Assembly: GCF_017942085.1 (NCBI RefSeq)
Contig: NZ_JAGKSP010000001.1
Span: forward strand, 806,001 to 870,000
Reading direction: 5' to 3'
From: Paenibacillus lignilyticus
GTDB taxonomy: Bacteria > Bacillota > Bacilli > Paenibacillales > Paenibacillaceae
Length of the DNA: 64,000 nucleotides
The translations under genes were made by a program, and so were the position numbers. Below, in pieces: positions 17,909 to 27,388 of the stretch. The notes beneath the pieces were generated by a model that had not been told where the DNA came from, did not search any database, and saw only the letters and a list, made by a program, of their open reading frames with translations. Numbering within the stretch: position 1 is the first letter of the stretch; the number at the start of each line of letters is the position of its first letter.

Positions 17909-18343
17909 TTATATCCGGTATAGCTTGTCCAGCGCTTCTCGCTGAGGCGGCTTTATATTGATTTTGGCACGAATATCGATTGCCTTCGCTTCCGCTTCTT
18001 CAATACCGGCCGCTTGAGAAAGCTCTATCAGTGTTCCGACTGCAACGACACCTGTTCGGCCGCCGCCCCCGGCGCAATGGAAAGCTACTTTCTTGCCGCT
18101 CTTGTACGCGCCGACAACTTCATCAATCGCTTTCTTAAATAATAGATGGTCATCCGCCTTATTGTCTCCAAGAGGAATTTGAATCCACTCCACATCCGCG
18201 CCTTCATAGGCACAACCGGCAGCCTCGGCACGCAAGTCGATGACGACATCGACCTCTTCGTTCTTGATCATATCCTCTACATCCGCTGCTCCGCCCATGA
18301 AGATTCGATCTTTGATTAAAGCTTGATAGTTATTCTGCGACAT
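17909..18343 (-). CDS. small cysteine-based protein phosphatase (dual-specificity/PTP-like)
   Basis: 144 residues. The P-loop HCAGGGGRTG (Cys90, Arg96) matches HCxxGxxR(S/T)G of tyrosine and dual-specificity phosphatases. The general acid may be Asp60 or Asp64/65 in IPLGDNKADDH. A preceding VDVVIDLRAEAAG segment resembles the CDKN3/DUSP-like fold used by bacterial representatives. Monocistronic, cytoplasmic. The substrate is unknown; a phosphoinositide- or sugar-phosphate-type substrate is also possible for this fold. Confidence 0.85.
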   Translation of the reverse strand: MSQNNYQALIKDRIFMGGAADVEDMIKNEEVDVVIDLRAEAAGCAYEGADVEWIQIPLGDNKADDHLLFKKAIDEVVGAYKSGKKVAFHCAGGGGRTGVVAVGTLIELSQAAGIEEAEAKAIDIRAKINIKPPQREALDKLYRI

Positions 18344-18796
18344 GTATCATGGCTCCTTCTCGATTCATTTTGGGTTTTAAACATTCCGGGGGTATTTCAT
18401 AACCGCCGTCGGCTCAAGCAAGCCTGCCATATCCCGAACTTCTCGTTTCCCTTCCACCAGTTCGCGAATATCCCGACCCACCCGATCCGATAGACTGATA
18501 GCTATGATCTCGTAGTTTAATATGTATTATACATGATGGATTCGTGTTTCTATAATAGGGTTCGAAGATCCAATAACCTCTACGGGGACGACAACCTCTT
18601 TAATATCTACCTTTCATGAACAAAACTTTAACGGTTGTCAGCGAGGCTATGATATGAAAATAAACCTTTTTGAAATTCTAATGGTTGTCACAGACGTTAT
18701 TTGCAGCAGATGGGTCGATTTCTAGTGGAAAACGTTCAAATATGCTCGATGGCAACCGTTAGAAGATTGAAAGAACGTAGGTTGCTCGACGAACGG
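18344..18796. repeat. gene-free stretch with degenerate intergenic repeats
   Basis: No convincing gene. A TATAAT at about 18531-18526 on the minus strand may belong to the phosphatase promoter. Between 18600 and 18760 there are two direct, diverged copies of a unit beginning TTTAACGGTTGTCA (about 18628) and TCTAATGGTTGTCA (about 18679), and an inverted GGCAACCGTTAGA (about 18751). They resemble the second repeat family of the island at 41 kb. Confidence 0.5.
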
Positions 18797-18825
18797 AGAG
18801 GACTGCCGCTGCGGCAGTCCTCTCT
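18797..18825. terminator. hairpin after the ADP-ribosylglycohydrolase-like gene
   Basis: A perfect 13-bp stem (18797-18809 with 18813-18825) four bases beyond the stop codon. There is no T-run on the minus strand, so it may act as a 3' stabiliser rather than a classical terminator. Confidence 0.5.
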
Positions 18826-18829
18826 GACG

Positions 18830-20740
18830 TTATTTATGGTCGATCCACGAGCCAAGATCCGTGATGTGATGCGGGAACGATTGACCCAGCTCGGTGAAGA
18901 TCAAGCTGTAATCCGCATGACGGCCGCGCCGAATCGCCTGCAGCACGATTTTGTTCCTTCCCTGACGCAGCTTCACCTCAGAGTGATGCCGATTCTCCGC
19001 GGTCCACCAATCATGATGATCCGTCTCGCTTATTAATTGATCGTTAATCCATAGCCGATAAGCTTCGGTATGCCCGAAAATAATGTTGACCTCGCGATCC
19101 TCCGGCAGCTCGATCTCCCGCTCCGCGTATACGACGCAGGGTCCTTGGAAGCCGATCAGATCCGAAACCGAGAACAAATCCTCGGTCACATTCACGAACC
19201 GGTAATCCTGCGGATCGACCAGACTCCTATAATCTTTGGTCGCATCGGCCTTCGTATTGAGATGAAATTGCCGCGTCAAATCCGCGATTTCGTCCCTCGT
19301 GCCTTTGAATGCTCCGTAATACCACTCACCAAGCTCCGTGCGAGGAAGCTCAATATGATTTTCCCAGAACGGCCCGAATACTTTCCACACCTGCGCTCCG
19401 TTCAGTCCGAAGATAAAGGTTGCCCCGCCGAATGCAGCAGTGAGCAAGTTTTTCTCCGAGAGGTAGCTAACCTGCTCCGGTACGCTTACCGTGAGCGTAA
19501 CCGATTTGATTTCCCCCGGCTGCAGAACGATGTGCTGCGAAGTCCAATCACTCTGCCAGCCATCAGGCAAGTCGACCGTCAATTGATCCACAGCGACAAA
19601 CTCCGTCTCGTTCGACAGTCCGATGGCGATCGTCTTGCTCTCCGACCATCCAACAACGGGTATTCCCTGATAATCAACGGAGAGCACAATGGAAGGCTCC
19701 GGTTTGTTCGCGGGAATGGAGCCAAGCTCAGACGGCTGGCCTGTAATCTCGATCGCCCCATTAAGCTCTCTCATGATGGTCAACCCCGCTGCGCAAGTAT
19801 CCTCGGCCAAGTCCGACAGTTGATTGGATCGGCGAGCGACTTTCACGTCCAGCTTGTAGCTGGTGTCGTAGAAGGCATGCTTCTCGATTAAGCGGTCTGC
19901 CCCATATATAATCCCGAGAAGAGCGCCTGCTGTCGCGCAGCTGCAATCCGTATCGAAGCCGCAATTCAGCGCGATCATCGTCGTCTCCAGGAAATCCCCT
20001 TTGCCGTAAAACAAACATACCAGTGTGAATCCAATATTCTGATACAGGTTCGTGCAGTCCGGGTGACCGTAATCGCGAATAATCCGAGAGCGAACCTGCT
20101 GCCAGGTCAAATCCTGCGAGGACCATGCCATCGTATCCTCCACAAGCCGGCGAATTCTCGTTCCCTCGGGCAAATAGACCATGCCGTCTCGCAGCAGCTT
20201 CATGAGATCATCTTCGACGAAGGCCATCGCTTCGACGGCCGCCAGATACTGCTCCGCGTAAATGGAATCGCCCTCATGGTCCAGCATGCCGTCTCGTCCC
20301 GCAAATTCTGCCGCGAGCTCGGGATTGCCCGGCGCAACGCAGGCCCATATCTCGGAGCGAATGGGACAGCCCATTCCATTGACGTAATACCGATTATTGA
20401 ATGCACCCGATACAGGCGGATAAATACCTCGGTTATAATTTTTCTTGAACCAGGCATATTCGCCCGGCACGAACGGATACCGCTCGTAGAACGCGTCAGC
20501 CAAATCCATCGAAGTGAAGTAGACGCCTTTCTGCTCAAGCACATGCAGCCATAACACCTGAAGATCCAAGTCGTCGTTCGGCAGCATTTCCTTTATGGCC
20601 CGCGGGTCATATTCGTAATCGAAGAGTTCTTTCCTGCCTTCGAATGGAGCGCCAATCGTACCGGCAATACTCTTGCCCAGCCATGCGCCGTACACTTTAT
20701 CCAAATAGTTCTCATAGGTCAACCGGTATTTTGCCATCAT
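18830..20740 (-). CDS. ADP-ribosylglycohydrolase-fold protein with C-terminal beta domain
   Basis: 636 residues. The N-terminal half shows the DraG/ARH pattern: VYGAWLGKSIAGTIGAPFEG near residue 20 and the metal-binding LNCGFDTDCSCATAGALLG around residue 270. The C-terminal 300 residues are beta-rich, with an Ig-like NEW-type segment and a jelly-roll-like end (YRLWINDQLISE). The family includes real ADP-ribose hydrolases, but also members sitting in sugar operons. Here it follows an alpha-mannosidase and a sugar ABC transporter, so a role on a glycoside or nucleoside-like substrate is inferred. Two adjacent ATG codons (20740, 20737) are possible starts behind GGGAG. Confidence 0.8.
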   Translation of the reverse strand: MMAKYRLTYENYLDKVYGAWLGKSIAGTIGAPFEGRKELFDYEYDPRAIKEMLPNDDLDLQVLWLHVLEQKGVYFTSMDLADAFYERYPFVPGEYAWFKKNYNRGIYPPVSGAFNNRYYVNGMGCPIRSEIWACVAPGNPELAAEFAGRDGMLDHEGDSIYAEQYLAAVEAMAFVEDDLMKLLRDGMVYLPEGTRIRRLVEDTMAWSSQDLTWQQVRSRIIRDYGHPDCTNLYQNIGFTLVCLFYGKGDFLETTMIALNCGFDTDCSCATAGALLGIIYGADRLIEKHAFYDTSYKLDVKVARRSNQLSDLAEDTCAAGLTIMRELNGAIEITGQPSELGSIPANKPEPSIVLSVDYQGIPVVGWSESKTIAIGLSNETEFVAVDQLTVDLPDGWQSDWTSQHIVLQPGEIKSVTLTVSVPEQVSYLSEKNLLTAAFGGATFIFGLNGAQVWKVFGPFWENHIELPRTELGEWYYGAFKGTRDEIADLTRQFHLNTKADATKDYRSLVDPQDYRFVNVTEDLFSVSDLIGFQGPCVVYAEREIELPEDREVNIIFGHTEAYRLWINDQLISETDHHDWWTAENRHHSEVKLRQGRNKIVLQAIRRGRHADYSLIFTELGQSFPHHITDLGSWIDHK

Positions 20741-20751
20741 CGCTCTCCCTC

Positions 20752-23493
20752 TTATCCTTGATTGCGCCGCTCCTGAACCTTAATCGTGACCAGCTCCCCG
20801 GCTTGCATCGCTATGCCTGCTGCTGCTGCGTCATCTGCCTTTTCCTTCAGACGCTCATCCAAAAAGGCGGAGCAGACGTCCAATTCCCCGGCGAGGAGCT
20901 CACCATCTACTTGCAGATATCCTGACGGCCCAGGATTCCACAGACGGGCTATCCAACCATCGCCATCCTCGGCTTGTTTCAAACAGCTCATGAATGGATC
21001 GCTGTCCGCTGTCGATTGGATCGACATCAGGGAGCCCTGCGATGGCCAATTCCCATCATGCTGCAACGAGGCTTCCGCTAACAGCGGTGCGCGAAAATCC
21101 GAAGCTTTTCCCAAACATTGTCCTTGCCGCCAATCCCCTTCATGGGGAATTAACGCATATTCGAACCGATGCGGTCCTTGGCACTGTCCGCCCGGAGCCG
21201 GATAGTTGGCGCCGGCGGCTTGCCCGATGCTGCCAGCCGACCTGACCAAGGTAAGCTGCACGGAGGTTCCTCTATCGCCGCTGCCGCGAACAGCTTCATA
21301 AGCCGGTAAACCTTTTGTCGATAAGCACAGTCCTTCCCGCCCATCGGAAACATCAATAAATTCCTGGAACGGCTCATCTCTCCATTCCCCGCCGCCTTCT
21401 CTCACACGCCGGTCCACCACTTGAAAATGATCATAGGCCGAAACCGTTCCCGTATGCAGTCCCGTATCGAACACGACGCGCAGCATATGGTCCTTGCACG
21501 TATTATCGATTTCGAGGGCTAGGTCCAGCCTCTCCACATTCGCATAAAGCGTGGCCGTCATCGTGATCGGAAGGCTGGCTACTGCCGATGAGCGTTTCCC
21601 GTCTTGAATCGCTTTGGGCAGCTCCCAGGTCAATTCGGCCCTGAAGACAATGCGATCCTCGACATGCTCCTGCAGCCGCCATCCCGTTCCGGTCCCAGCG
21701 CTGCATGCTCTGGAATCGCGTTCATCATACGCCGCAAATTCATGATGATCGTACGAATCACCCGTTTCTTCCCGATCGAGCAAATAATTAAGCTCCCGAT
21801 ACTCCTTCCCCGTACGCTTATAGAGAAGGTCAAACGTCCCATCCTCGTGGAAACGAACGCGAATCGCATCGTTTTCCATGCCACTCTCGCATAAGGAAAC
21901 TACCGGACGAGCTGCTAATGCTAATGCTTCCACAGATACCGCTTCATTGTTCGTCGTGCCGGGCTTGATCCAATAGCATCGGTAACCGATAGCCGGAACA
22001 CTCTCCGCGATAAAATCAATCTCCAGTACCGTAAACACCTGATTGGCTGCGCGAGTATCCTCACTCGTCTTCGAAATCAATACCGCCAGCATGTCGGCGG
22101 TCATATATTCGCTCTCCAAGTCTTTATTTTTATCCACGACATGGCGTATTCTCGCAGGAATGGTCTGCCCCTTCTCGTCGAGAAGCGTATAGACGTCATG
22201 CTTGAATCGCTTCGGAACGCGCACATAACGCTTCACCGGCCCCGTATGTAAGCGACCAAGCGGATTCACCACTACAACTGCAATCGCAGTTTCTTCTTGA
22301 GAAGCCGTGTTTATGGCAGTAAGCAATTGATGAAGTCCGTCCTTGATCAGATAGGCGCCCGTGTGCTCGATTTCCTCGAAGCGATTCCGCATATCCTTGT
22401 GAACCTGATCCAGGCTGCAGCCGCAGATCGAATCATGCGGATGATTGGCAAGCAGCAGCTTCCATAGGTTCTGAATGAGCCCCTTCGGATAGGCAACGCC
22501 GCTCGCAATTGAAGCCATGACCCATAACGGCTCTATTAATCGCTGCAATAGCATTTCGCTGGCATCGTTCTGCTGCTTCAGGCTCATATGAGAGGATAAC
22601 GTCCCTACCAAATCCATCGGAAGGTCGCCCGATCCTCTCATCTCTCCGGCATAAGAGGACAATCCATCTGCCGCTGCTGCAACAGCAGCAAGATAATCTT
22701 CGGGCATTGCGTACCGAATCTCATAATCTTCTTGATGCTGATTGATATAATCAACAATCCCGGGTAATGAAGGCCGGGGTTCCATATGGTCAATCCCAAC
22801 GGACATGTACAGATTGGATGTCGAGGCTTTATCGAGCTGCTTCTGCGCTTCATCAAGGAAGCTGCCAAGCGTCAGCTGCGCGTCGGGCTCTAGCGATGAA
22901 GGCTGGCTGATGTCGCTCCAAATATCCGGATAGCTCAGGAATACCCCATGGCTATATCCGTGGTTGGCCGCCAAAACCTTCGAACCCGCAGGACCCTCCC
23001 ACCAGAATTCATACTCGGCAAGTTCTTTATCCCAGCTAGGCCGTCCACGTCCAAACGTAGCATATTGAATGCCAAAACCATTCAATATCATCGGCAGGCT
23101 CGCAATACTCCCGAAGGAATCCGGTACATAACCGAGCATCATGGGCCTGCCGCGCATTTGCCGAATCAAATCCATGCCGATCAGCAAATTCCGAATCGTG
23201 GACTCTCCATTCTCCAGAAATTGATCGGCGAGCACATACCAAGGTCCGGTAACCAGCCGGCCGGACGCCATCAGAGCGGCTATCCGTTCCCTTTGCTCCG
23301 GTTTGATAGCTAAGTAATCTTCAAGTACAATGGCTTGCCCATCGAGCAGAAACCTGTAGGTCGGATGATCGTCCATGATGCGCAGCAGCCGATCGATCAA
23401 ATGAACCAAACGAACCTGAAATTGCCCTTTCGTCATGACCCATTCGCGGTCCCAATGCGTGGTTGGTGTAAGGAACATGGTTTTCTTATCCAT
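20752..23493 (-). CDS. GH38-family alpha-mannosidase
   Basis: 913 residues. N-terminal catalytic barrel: zinc-binding TPTTHWDREW (residues 9-18), the LLDGQ segment, and the nucleophile region LGYVPDSFG (Asp in PDS), then ANHGYSHGVF. Long beta-sandwich domains follow, as in GH38. No signal peptide, so it is cytoplasmic and acts on imported manno-oligosaccharides or glycan fragments. The ATG at 23493 has CGGAGG five bases upstream; upstream codons lie across the preceding terminator. Next to an ADP-ribosylglycohydrolase-fold gene (11-base gap) and behind an ABC sugar importer. Confidence 0.93.
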   Translation of the reverse strand: MDKKTMFLTPTTHWDREWVMTKGQFQVRLVHLIDRLLRIMDDHPTYRFLLDGQAIVLEDYLAIKPEQRERIAALMASGRLVTGPWYVLADQFLENGESTIRNLLIGMDLIRQMRGRPMMLGYVPDSFGSIASLPMILNGFGIQYATFGRGRPSWDKELAEYEFWWEGPAGSKVLAANHGYSHGVFLSYPDIWSDISQPSSLEPDAQLTLGSFLDEAQKQLDKASTSNLYMSVGIDHMEPRPSLPGIVDYINQHQEDYEIRYAMPEDYLAAVAAAADGLSSYAGEMRGSGDLPMDLVGTLSSHMSLKQQNDASEMLLQRLIEPLWVMASIASGVAYPKGLIQNLWKLLLANHPHDSICGCSLDQVHKDMRNRFEEIEHTGAYLIKDGLHQLLTAINTASQEETAIAVVVVNPLGRLHTGPVKRYVRVPKRFKHDVYTLLDEKGQTIPARIRHVVDKNKDLESEYMTADMLAVLISKTSEDTRAANQVFTVLEIDFIAESVPAIGYRCYWIKPGTTNNEAVSVEALALAARPVVSLCESGMENDAIRVRFHEDGTFDLLYKRTGKEYRELNYLLDREETGDSYDHHEFAAYDERDSRACSAGTGTGWRLQEHVEDRIVFRAELTWELPKAIQDGKRSSAVASLPITMTATLYANVERLDLALEIDNTCKDHMLRVVFDTGLHTGTVSAYDHFQVVDRRVREGGGEWRDEPFQEFIDVSDGREGLCLSTKGLPAYEAVRGSGDRGTSVQLTLVRSAGSIGQAAGANYPAPGGQCQGPHRFEYALIPHEGDWRQGQCLGKASDFRAPLLAEASLQHDGNWPSQGSLMSIQSTADSDPFMSCLKQAEDGDGWIARLWNPGPSGYLQVDGELLAGELDVCSAFLDERLKEKADDAAAAGIAMQAGELVTIKVQERRNQG

Positions 23494-23511
23494 TTGAACC
23501 TCCGTTTGTTC

Positions 23512-23544
23512 AAAAAAAGGGCTGCTACCTTCCGGGAGCAGCCC
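23512..23544 (-). terminator. terminator between solute-binding protein gene and mannosidase gene
   Basis: An 8-bp GC-rich stem (23519-23526 with 23537-23544) and T7 on the minus strand. It lies inside the putative operon, so it probably lowers downstream expression relative to the binding protein. Confidence 0.8.
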
Positions 23545-23557
23545 TCTTCCGTTATGA

Positions 23558-25174
23558 TTACTGCGCTTGCTTGGATGCAACGAATGCCGCTGCCTGCTTC
23601 TTCACTTCCTCGATTACTTTCTCGGCGCCGGCTTTTTTGTATCTTTCGATCAGGTCGGCTACTGCGGCGTCTACGTCTTTCACCAGACCCATTTGGATCG
23701 GTGCAGAGTATTGCTTGTCGATGTTCACGATATTGGCGAGTTCTGTTTTAATGTTTGTCGTATCGATATTAAAGCCGTTAAGCAAGTATGGTGCGGCTTT
23801 CTCAAGCAGCGCTTTCTTCGTGTCGATGTATTGCTGCGTATAGCTCTCAAGCGGCGGCCATTGGTCGCGGTTGTTAGACCACCAGCCTGCACCGTACATC
23901 GGGTACGGATTCGGATCGGCCTGAGCGACAACCAGCTTGCCATCGCCATTAAGCGTGTAGTTTTTGCCTTCGATTCCGAATGCGAGCAGCATGTTATAAG
24001 CTTTGTCTTGGTGCAGCAGGTCGATCGCCATGAGCGCTCTTTCGTAGTTCTTCGTTTTCGGAGAGAATGCGAAACCGTTGCCTGTAGCGGGACGAGTCAT
24101 GACGACGCCGCTGTCTGTCAGGTTGTTGACCGCGCCAAGCTCCCAGCCTTTAGCGATCATGTCGGAGCTGTATTGGGCATAGTTCTCGAAAGCGTTCGCC
24201 CAGTAGCCGGATTTGCCTTCTTTGGCAAGGTCGGACGCAGCCGTCTTCTGTGCAAATGCGTTCTTAGGCAGCAACCCTTTGTCCGCCCAATCCTTCATCG
24301 TTTTGGCAGCATCGATAAACTTCGCTTTGAAGGCATCGTCGAACAAGCCGGTAATCGTGTATGACGGATCGTCCGGGAAGAATCCCGTAACATAGTTCGC
24401 TTCTTTAAGTACATAGTTCTTCATCAAGCCGCCGAAGATACCTTGAATATCGGAGGCGGAGCCGTCAACAGGAAGCATGCCTTTCTCATTGTCTTTCAGC
24501 GCTTGAAAGTAAGGTCCCAAGTCTTTGAACGTTTTGATTTCAGGTACGTTGTACTTCTTACGAAGATCTTCACGGTAGAAACCTGTACCCACGTCCAATT
24601 CCTTGAACGTTTGCGGAATCATGTAGATTTTGCCGTTTACGCGGGCATCCGTCCATTGGCCTTCGGACGTAGCTGATGCCGTCAATGGCATAAACTTGTT
24701 TACGTCGTCTATCGTAATTTCGTGATAACCGCCTTTGGAAGCGTTGGAGCCGTAGTTGACGTTACCGAAGATGACGTCCCAATCCTGCGGGGAAGCCAGT
24801 ACGAGCGGATACTTCGTATTAATGTCGGCGAACGGAATATAAGTCAATTCAATGGTCGCGTTAATGTCGGCTTCGAGCTTCTTGTTGACTTCAGCCATGA
24901 CCGCTTCGTTATCCTTCGGAGCTTCGCCGAGAAGAACGAATTTCAACGTCACTTTATCCAATTGCGGTTTCTCTGTGTTGTCGGCTGCAGTGTTGTCGGC
25001 TGCAGCGCTGTTGTCCGTGTTGCTGGCCGCTGCGTTGTTCTTCGTCTCATTGGCAGGCGTGTTGTTAGCTGTGTCTTTGTTGCCATTGTCATTCTTGGAA
25101 CAAGCGGACAAGATTAACGTCAAGCAGAGCATTAGCGATAAACCAAGACTTAGTGCTTTTGATTTCTTGCTCAT
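23558..25174 (-). CDS. ABC sugar transporter solute-binding lipoprotein (DUF3502-type)
   Basis: 538 residues. A lipoprotein signal ends LILSAC (lipidated Cys25). It is followed by an Asn/Ala/Thr-rich flexible linker to about residue 70 and a type-I binding-protein domain beginning VTLKFVLLGEAPKDNEAV. The C-terminal region (from about YPMYGAGWWSNNRDQWPP) resembles DUF3502, which is common in LplA-like binding proteins of Paenibacillus. GGGAGG lies about ten bases before the ATG. It captures an oligosaccharide for the two upstream permeases. No ATPase gene is nearby, so a shared MsmX-type ATPase is expected. Confidence 0.92.
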   Translation of the reverse strand: MSKKSKALSLGLSLMLCLTLILSACSKNDNGNKDTANNTPANETKNNAAASNTDNSAAADNTAADNTEKPQLDKVTLKFVLLGEAPKDNEAVMAEVNKKLEADINATIELTYIPFADINTKYPLVLASPQDWDVIFGNVNYGSNASKGGYHEITIDDVNKFMPLTASATSEGQWTDARVNGKIYMIPQTFKELDVGTGFYREDLRKKYNVPEIKTFKDLGPYFQALKDNEKGMLPVDGSASDIQGIFGGLMKNYVLKEANYVTGFFPDDPSYTITGLFDDAFKAKFIDAAKTMKDWADKGLLPKNAFAQKTAASDLAKEGKSGYWANAFENYAQYSSDMIAKGWELGAVNNLTDSGVVMTRPATGNGFAFSPKTKNYERALMAIDLLHQDKAYNMLLAFGIEGKNYTLNGDGKLVVAQADPNPYPMYGAGWWSNNRDQWPPLESYTQQYIDTKKALLEKAAPYLLNGFNIDTTNIKTELANIVNIDKQYSAPIQMGLVKDVDAAVADLIERYKKAGAEKVIEEVKKQAAAFVASKQAQ

Positions 25175-25244
25175 CTTTGTTTAACCTCCCAATTATTGAA
25201 TGAACTATGTTAAACCGCCGCGTAGCGGAATTAACCAAACCCAC

Positions 25245-26132
25245 CTATCCTTTGACTGACCCGATCGTAAGACCGGCAACGAAATACTTCTGAACGAACG
25301 GGTAAGCGAAAACGATCGGCCCCGTCGCGACGACTGTCAGCGCGAGTTTAACCGTTTGCTGAGGCAATTCAATGGCGGATGCAGCTCCGTTATTCTGCAG
25401 CATCTGTTTCGCGAAGGTCGTTGAGCTCAGAATTCTGTATAGCGTGTACTGAAGCGGAAACAGGTTGTCTTTGGTAATGAACAGCGTCGCCGTATACCAA
25501 TCGTTCCAATACCCGAGGGCGATGAATAGCCCGATCGATGCGAGCGCCGGCTTGAGCAGCGGGAACACGACTCTGATAAAGATGGAGAAGTCATTTGCCC
25601 CGTCGATCTTCGCCGATTCGGAGATGGAATCCGGAATGCTGTTCGCGATATAAGTTCTCAGAATCAGGATGTAGATGACGTTAAACATCCCGTTCAAGAG
25701 CAGAATCATCATCGTATTTCGTAGATGCAGATAGTTGGACATCAGCAGATAGTAAGGCACCAAGCCCCCGCTGAACAAGGTCGTGAAGAAGAGGTAGAAG
25801 GCCATCCCGTTGCGGTATTTCACATCTTTTCTGGCAAGCACGTAAGCAGTCATCGAGGAGAAGAAGACGGATATTCCGGTACCTGCTATCGTAAGAAATA
25901 TCGTGACCAGATAACTGTGGAAGATCTTCTCGGGCTCCATAAAAATGAATTTATAAGCGCCAAGGTCAAAGGTCCGCGGAAGAAGCGAGTATCCATACTG
26001 CAGGATCGAACTCTCGGATTGGAAGGATCCCACAAGCAGCATGACGAATGGCAATATCGTGGCGATGCCGATGAAACCTACGACGATGAATGCGATGATA
26101 TTAAAGGTGATGACGTCTTTTCCCATTTTCAT
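25245..26132 (-). CDS. sugar ABC transporter permease, YtcP/MalG type
   Basis: 295 residues with six predicted transmembrane helices. The EAA loop SESAKIDGANDFSIFIRVV lies near residue 190 and contacts the ATPase. The ATG at 26132 was chosen because GGAAGGCGG lies nine bases upstream and the length is typical; an in-frame ATG at 26183 overlaps the previous gene and lacks a ribosome site. Pairs with the LplB-type permease upstream and the binding protein downstream. Confidence 0.93.
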   Translation of the reverse strand: MKMGKDVITFNIIAFIVVGFIGIATILPFVMLLVGSFQSESSILQYGYSLLPRTFDLGAYKFIFMEPEKIFHSYLVTIFLTIAGTGISVFFSSMTAYVLARKDVKYRNGMAFYLFFTTLFSGGLVPYYLLMSNYLHLRNTMMILLLNGMFNVIYILILRTYIANSIPDSISESAKIDGANDFSIFIRVVFPLLKPALASIGLFIALGYWNDWYTATLFITKDNLFPLQYTLYRILSSTTFAKQMLQNNGAASAIELPQQTVKLALTVVATGPIVFAYPFVQKYFVAGLTIGSVKG

Positions 26133-26169
26133 AGACTTGAACCGCCTTCCCTGCTCGAACCGAGAGTCA

Positions 26170-27102
26170 CTAATAGAGCGCATAATCGCTGTTCCATTTC
26201 TTAACGCCCCAGTTTACCGCGTAGATAATGAAGAAGCTAAGCACGGATTGGTACACGCCGCCGGCGGAAGCCATGCCGAAGTCGTTCGCGAATATAAGGG
26301 ATCGGAAGACAAACGTATCGATAATGTCCGTCGTGTCGGCCAAGAGTCCGTTGTCGCCGATAAGTTGGTAGAACATATCGAATTCTCCGCGCATGATTCT
26401 GGATAGTCCGAGCAGAACCAGCGTAATGATGGTCGGCTTTAGCATCGGAATGGTAATGTACCAGATCCGTTGGTACAAATTCGCGCCGTCGATCTTGGCG
26501 GATTCGTAGCTCTCATGATCGATTCCCATAATCGCCGATAGGTACAGCACGCTGGAGAAGCCGATTCCCTTCCATACATAGAACAGAGGCAGAAGGATGA
26601 GCCACATACTCGGATTCGAGTAGATGTCGATCGGCTCTGCGCCGAGCGACTTCAGCCACGTGTTGAGCGCGCCGTAATCATAGTTGAAGATATTGTAGAA
26701 GAACGCCGACACGGTAACCCAGGAGATGAAGTACGGCAGGAACATGAACGTCTGCGCCGTCTTCTTGAAGTACTTGCCGACCATTTCCGCAATCAGAATC
26801 GCGACGATAACCGATAGAATCGTACTAACCGTCAGAAACACGAGATTGTAAAGCACCGTGTTCTTCGTAACGAGCCACAGCTTGCCGGATTCGAAGAAAT
26901 ATTTGAAGTTTTCGATTCCATTCCATTTGCTTCCGAAAATGCCGCCGTCGTAGGAATACTCCTTGAACGCAATGACGATACCCGGCATCGGAAGATAAGC
27001 CAGCACGAGGAAGTAGATCCCGACGGGCAAAAACATCAGATAGAGAATACGGTTTTTCATAATCTCGTACAGGAATCCTTTTTTCTTCAGAGCCCTTTGC
27101 AT
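26170..27102 (-). CDS. sugar ABC transporter permease, LplB/MalF type
   Basis: 310 residues with six transmembrane helices and the EAA loop ESAKIDGANLYQRIWYITIP. The family opening NRILYLMFLPVGIYFLVLAYLPM appears at residues 17-39 (quoted as region, not exact boundary). GAGGTGG lies four bases before the ATG. First gene of the importer operon, whose likely substrate, given the GH38 enzyme behind it, is a mannose-containing oligosaccharide. Confidence 0.93.
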   Translation of the reverse strand: MQRALKKKGFLYEIMKNRILYLMFLPVGIYFLVLAYLPMPGIVIAFKEYSYDGGIFGSKWNGIENFKYFFESGKLWLVTKNTVLYNLVFLTVSTILSVIVAILIAEMVGKYFKKTAQTFMFLPYFISWVTVSAFFYNIFNYDYGALNTWLKSLGAEPIDIYSNPSMWLILLPLFYVWKGIGFSSVLYLSAIMGIDHESYESAKIDGANLYQRIWYITIPMLKPTIITLVLLGLSRIMRGEFDMFYQLIGDNGLLADTTDIIDTFVFRSLIFANDFGMASAGGVYQSVLSFFIIYAVNWGVKKWNSDYALY

Positions 27103-27147
27103 TCATCCACCTCTTACCGAATGTCGTTTGTTGGTTACGCTTTCATA

Positions 27148-27161
27148 ATAAAGCGTTTTCA
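27148..27161. promoter_or_regulatory. cre-like / LacI-type operator upstream of the importer operon
   Basis: On the minus strand the 14-mer TGAAAACGCTTTAT matches the CcpA consensus except at its last two positions. It lies about 45 bases before the first permease start. Confidence 0.45.
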
Positions 27162-27299
27162 TAATCCGTGCTACGAGATAAAATTACGATCCCTTTGCAA
27201 TCTTACGCAACTTTACCAAGCGAAATTTGTCGACTATACGGCCCATCTTATCATAGGGTGCCGAACAATTGTACAATCCAAGAGTCCTACACGAGAAGA

Positions 27300-27357
27300 A
27301 AGCTTACCGGAATTCCCCCTCCGAGCATGGCTGCTCTTGCGGAAATTCAAGTAAGCT
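27300..27357 (-). terminator. imperfect hairpin after hutG
   Basis: An imperfect palindrome with outer arms AGCTTAC/GTAAGCT and inner GGAATT/AATTTCC pairing, followed on the minus strand by TTTCTTCTCG. Probable end of the hut operon transcript. Confidence 0.45.
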
Positions 27358-27388
27358 CAGGTTCCTTCTATAGTCACTGATTAGCGGA

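Noticed and set aside
19070..19891. Long opposite-strand frames inside the ADP-ribosylglycohydrolase-like gene, and similar ones inside hutU, ugd and the solute-binding protein gene
   Set aside because: They lie wholly within well-supported genes, lack ribosome sites and show no domain pattern; they reflect GC-rich codon positions.
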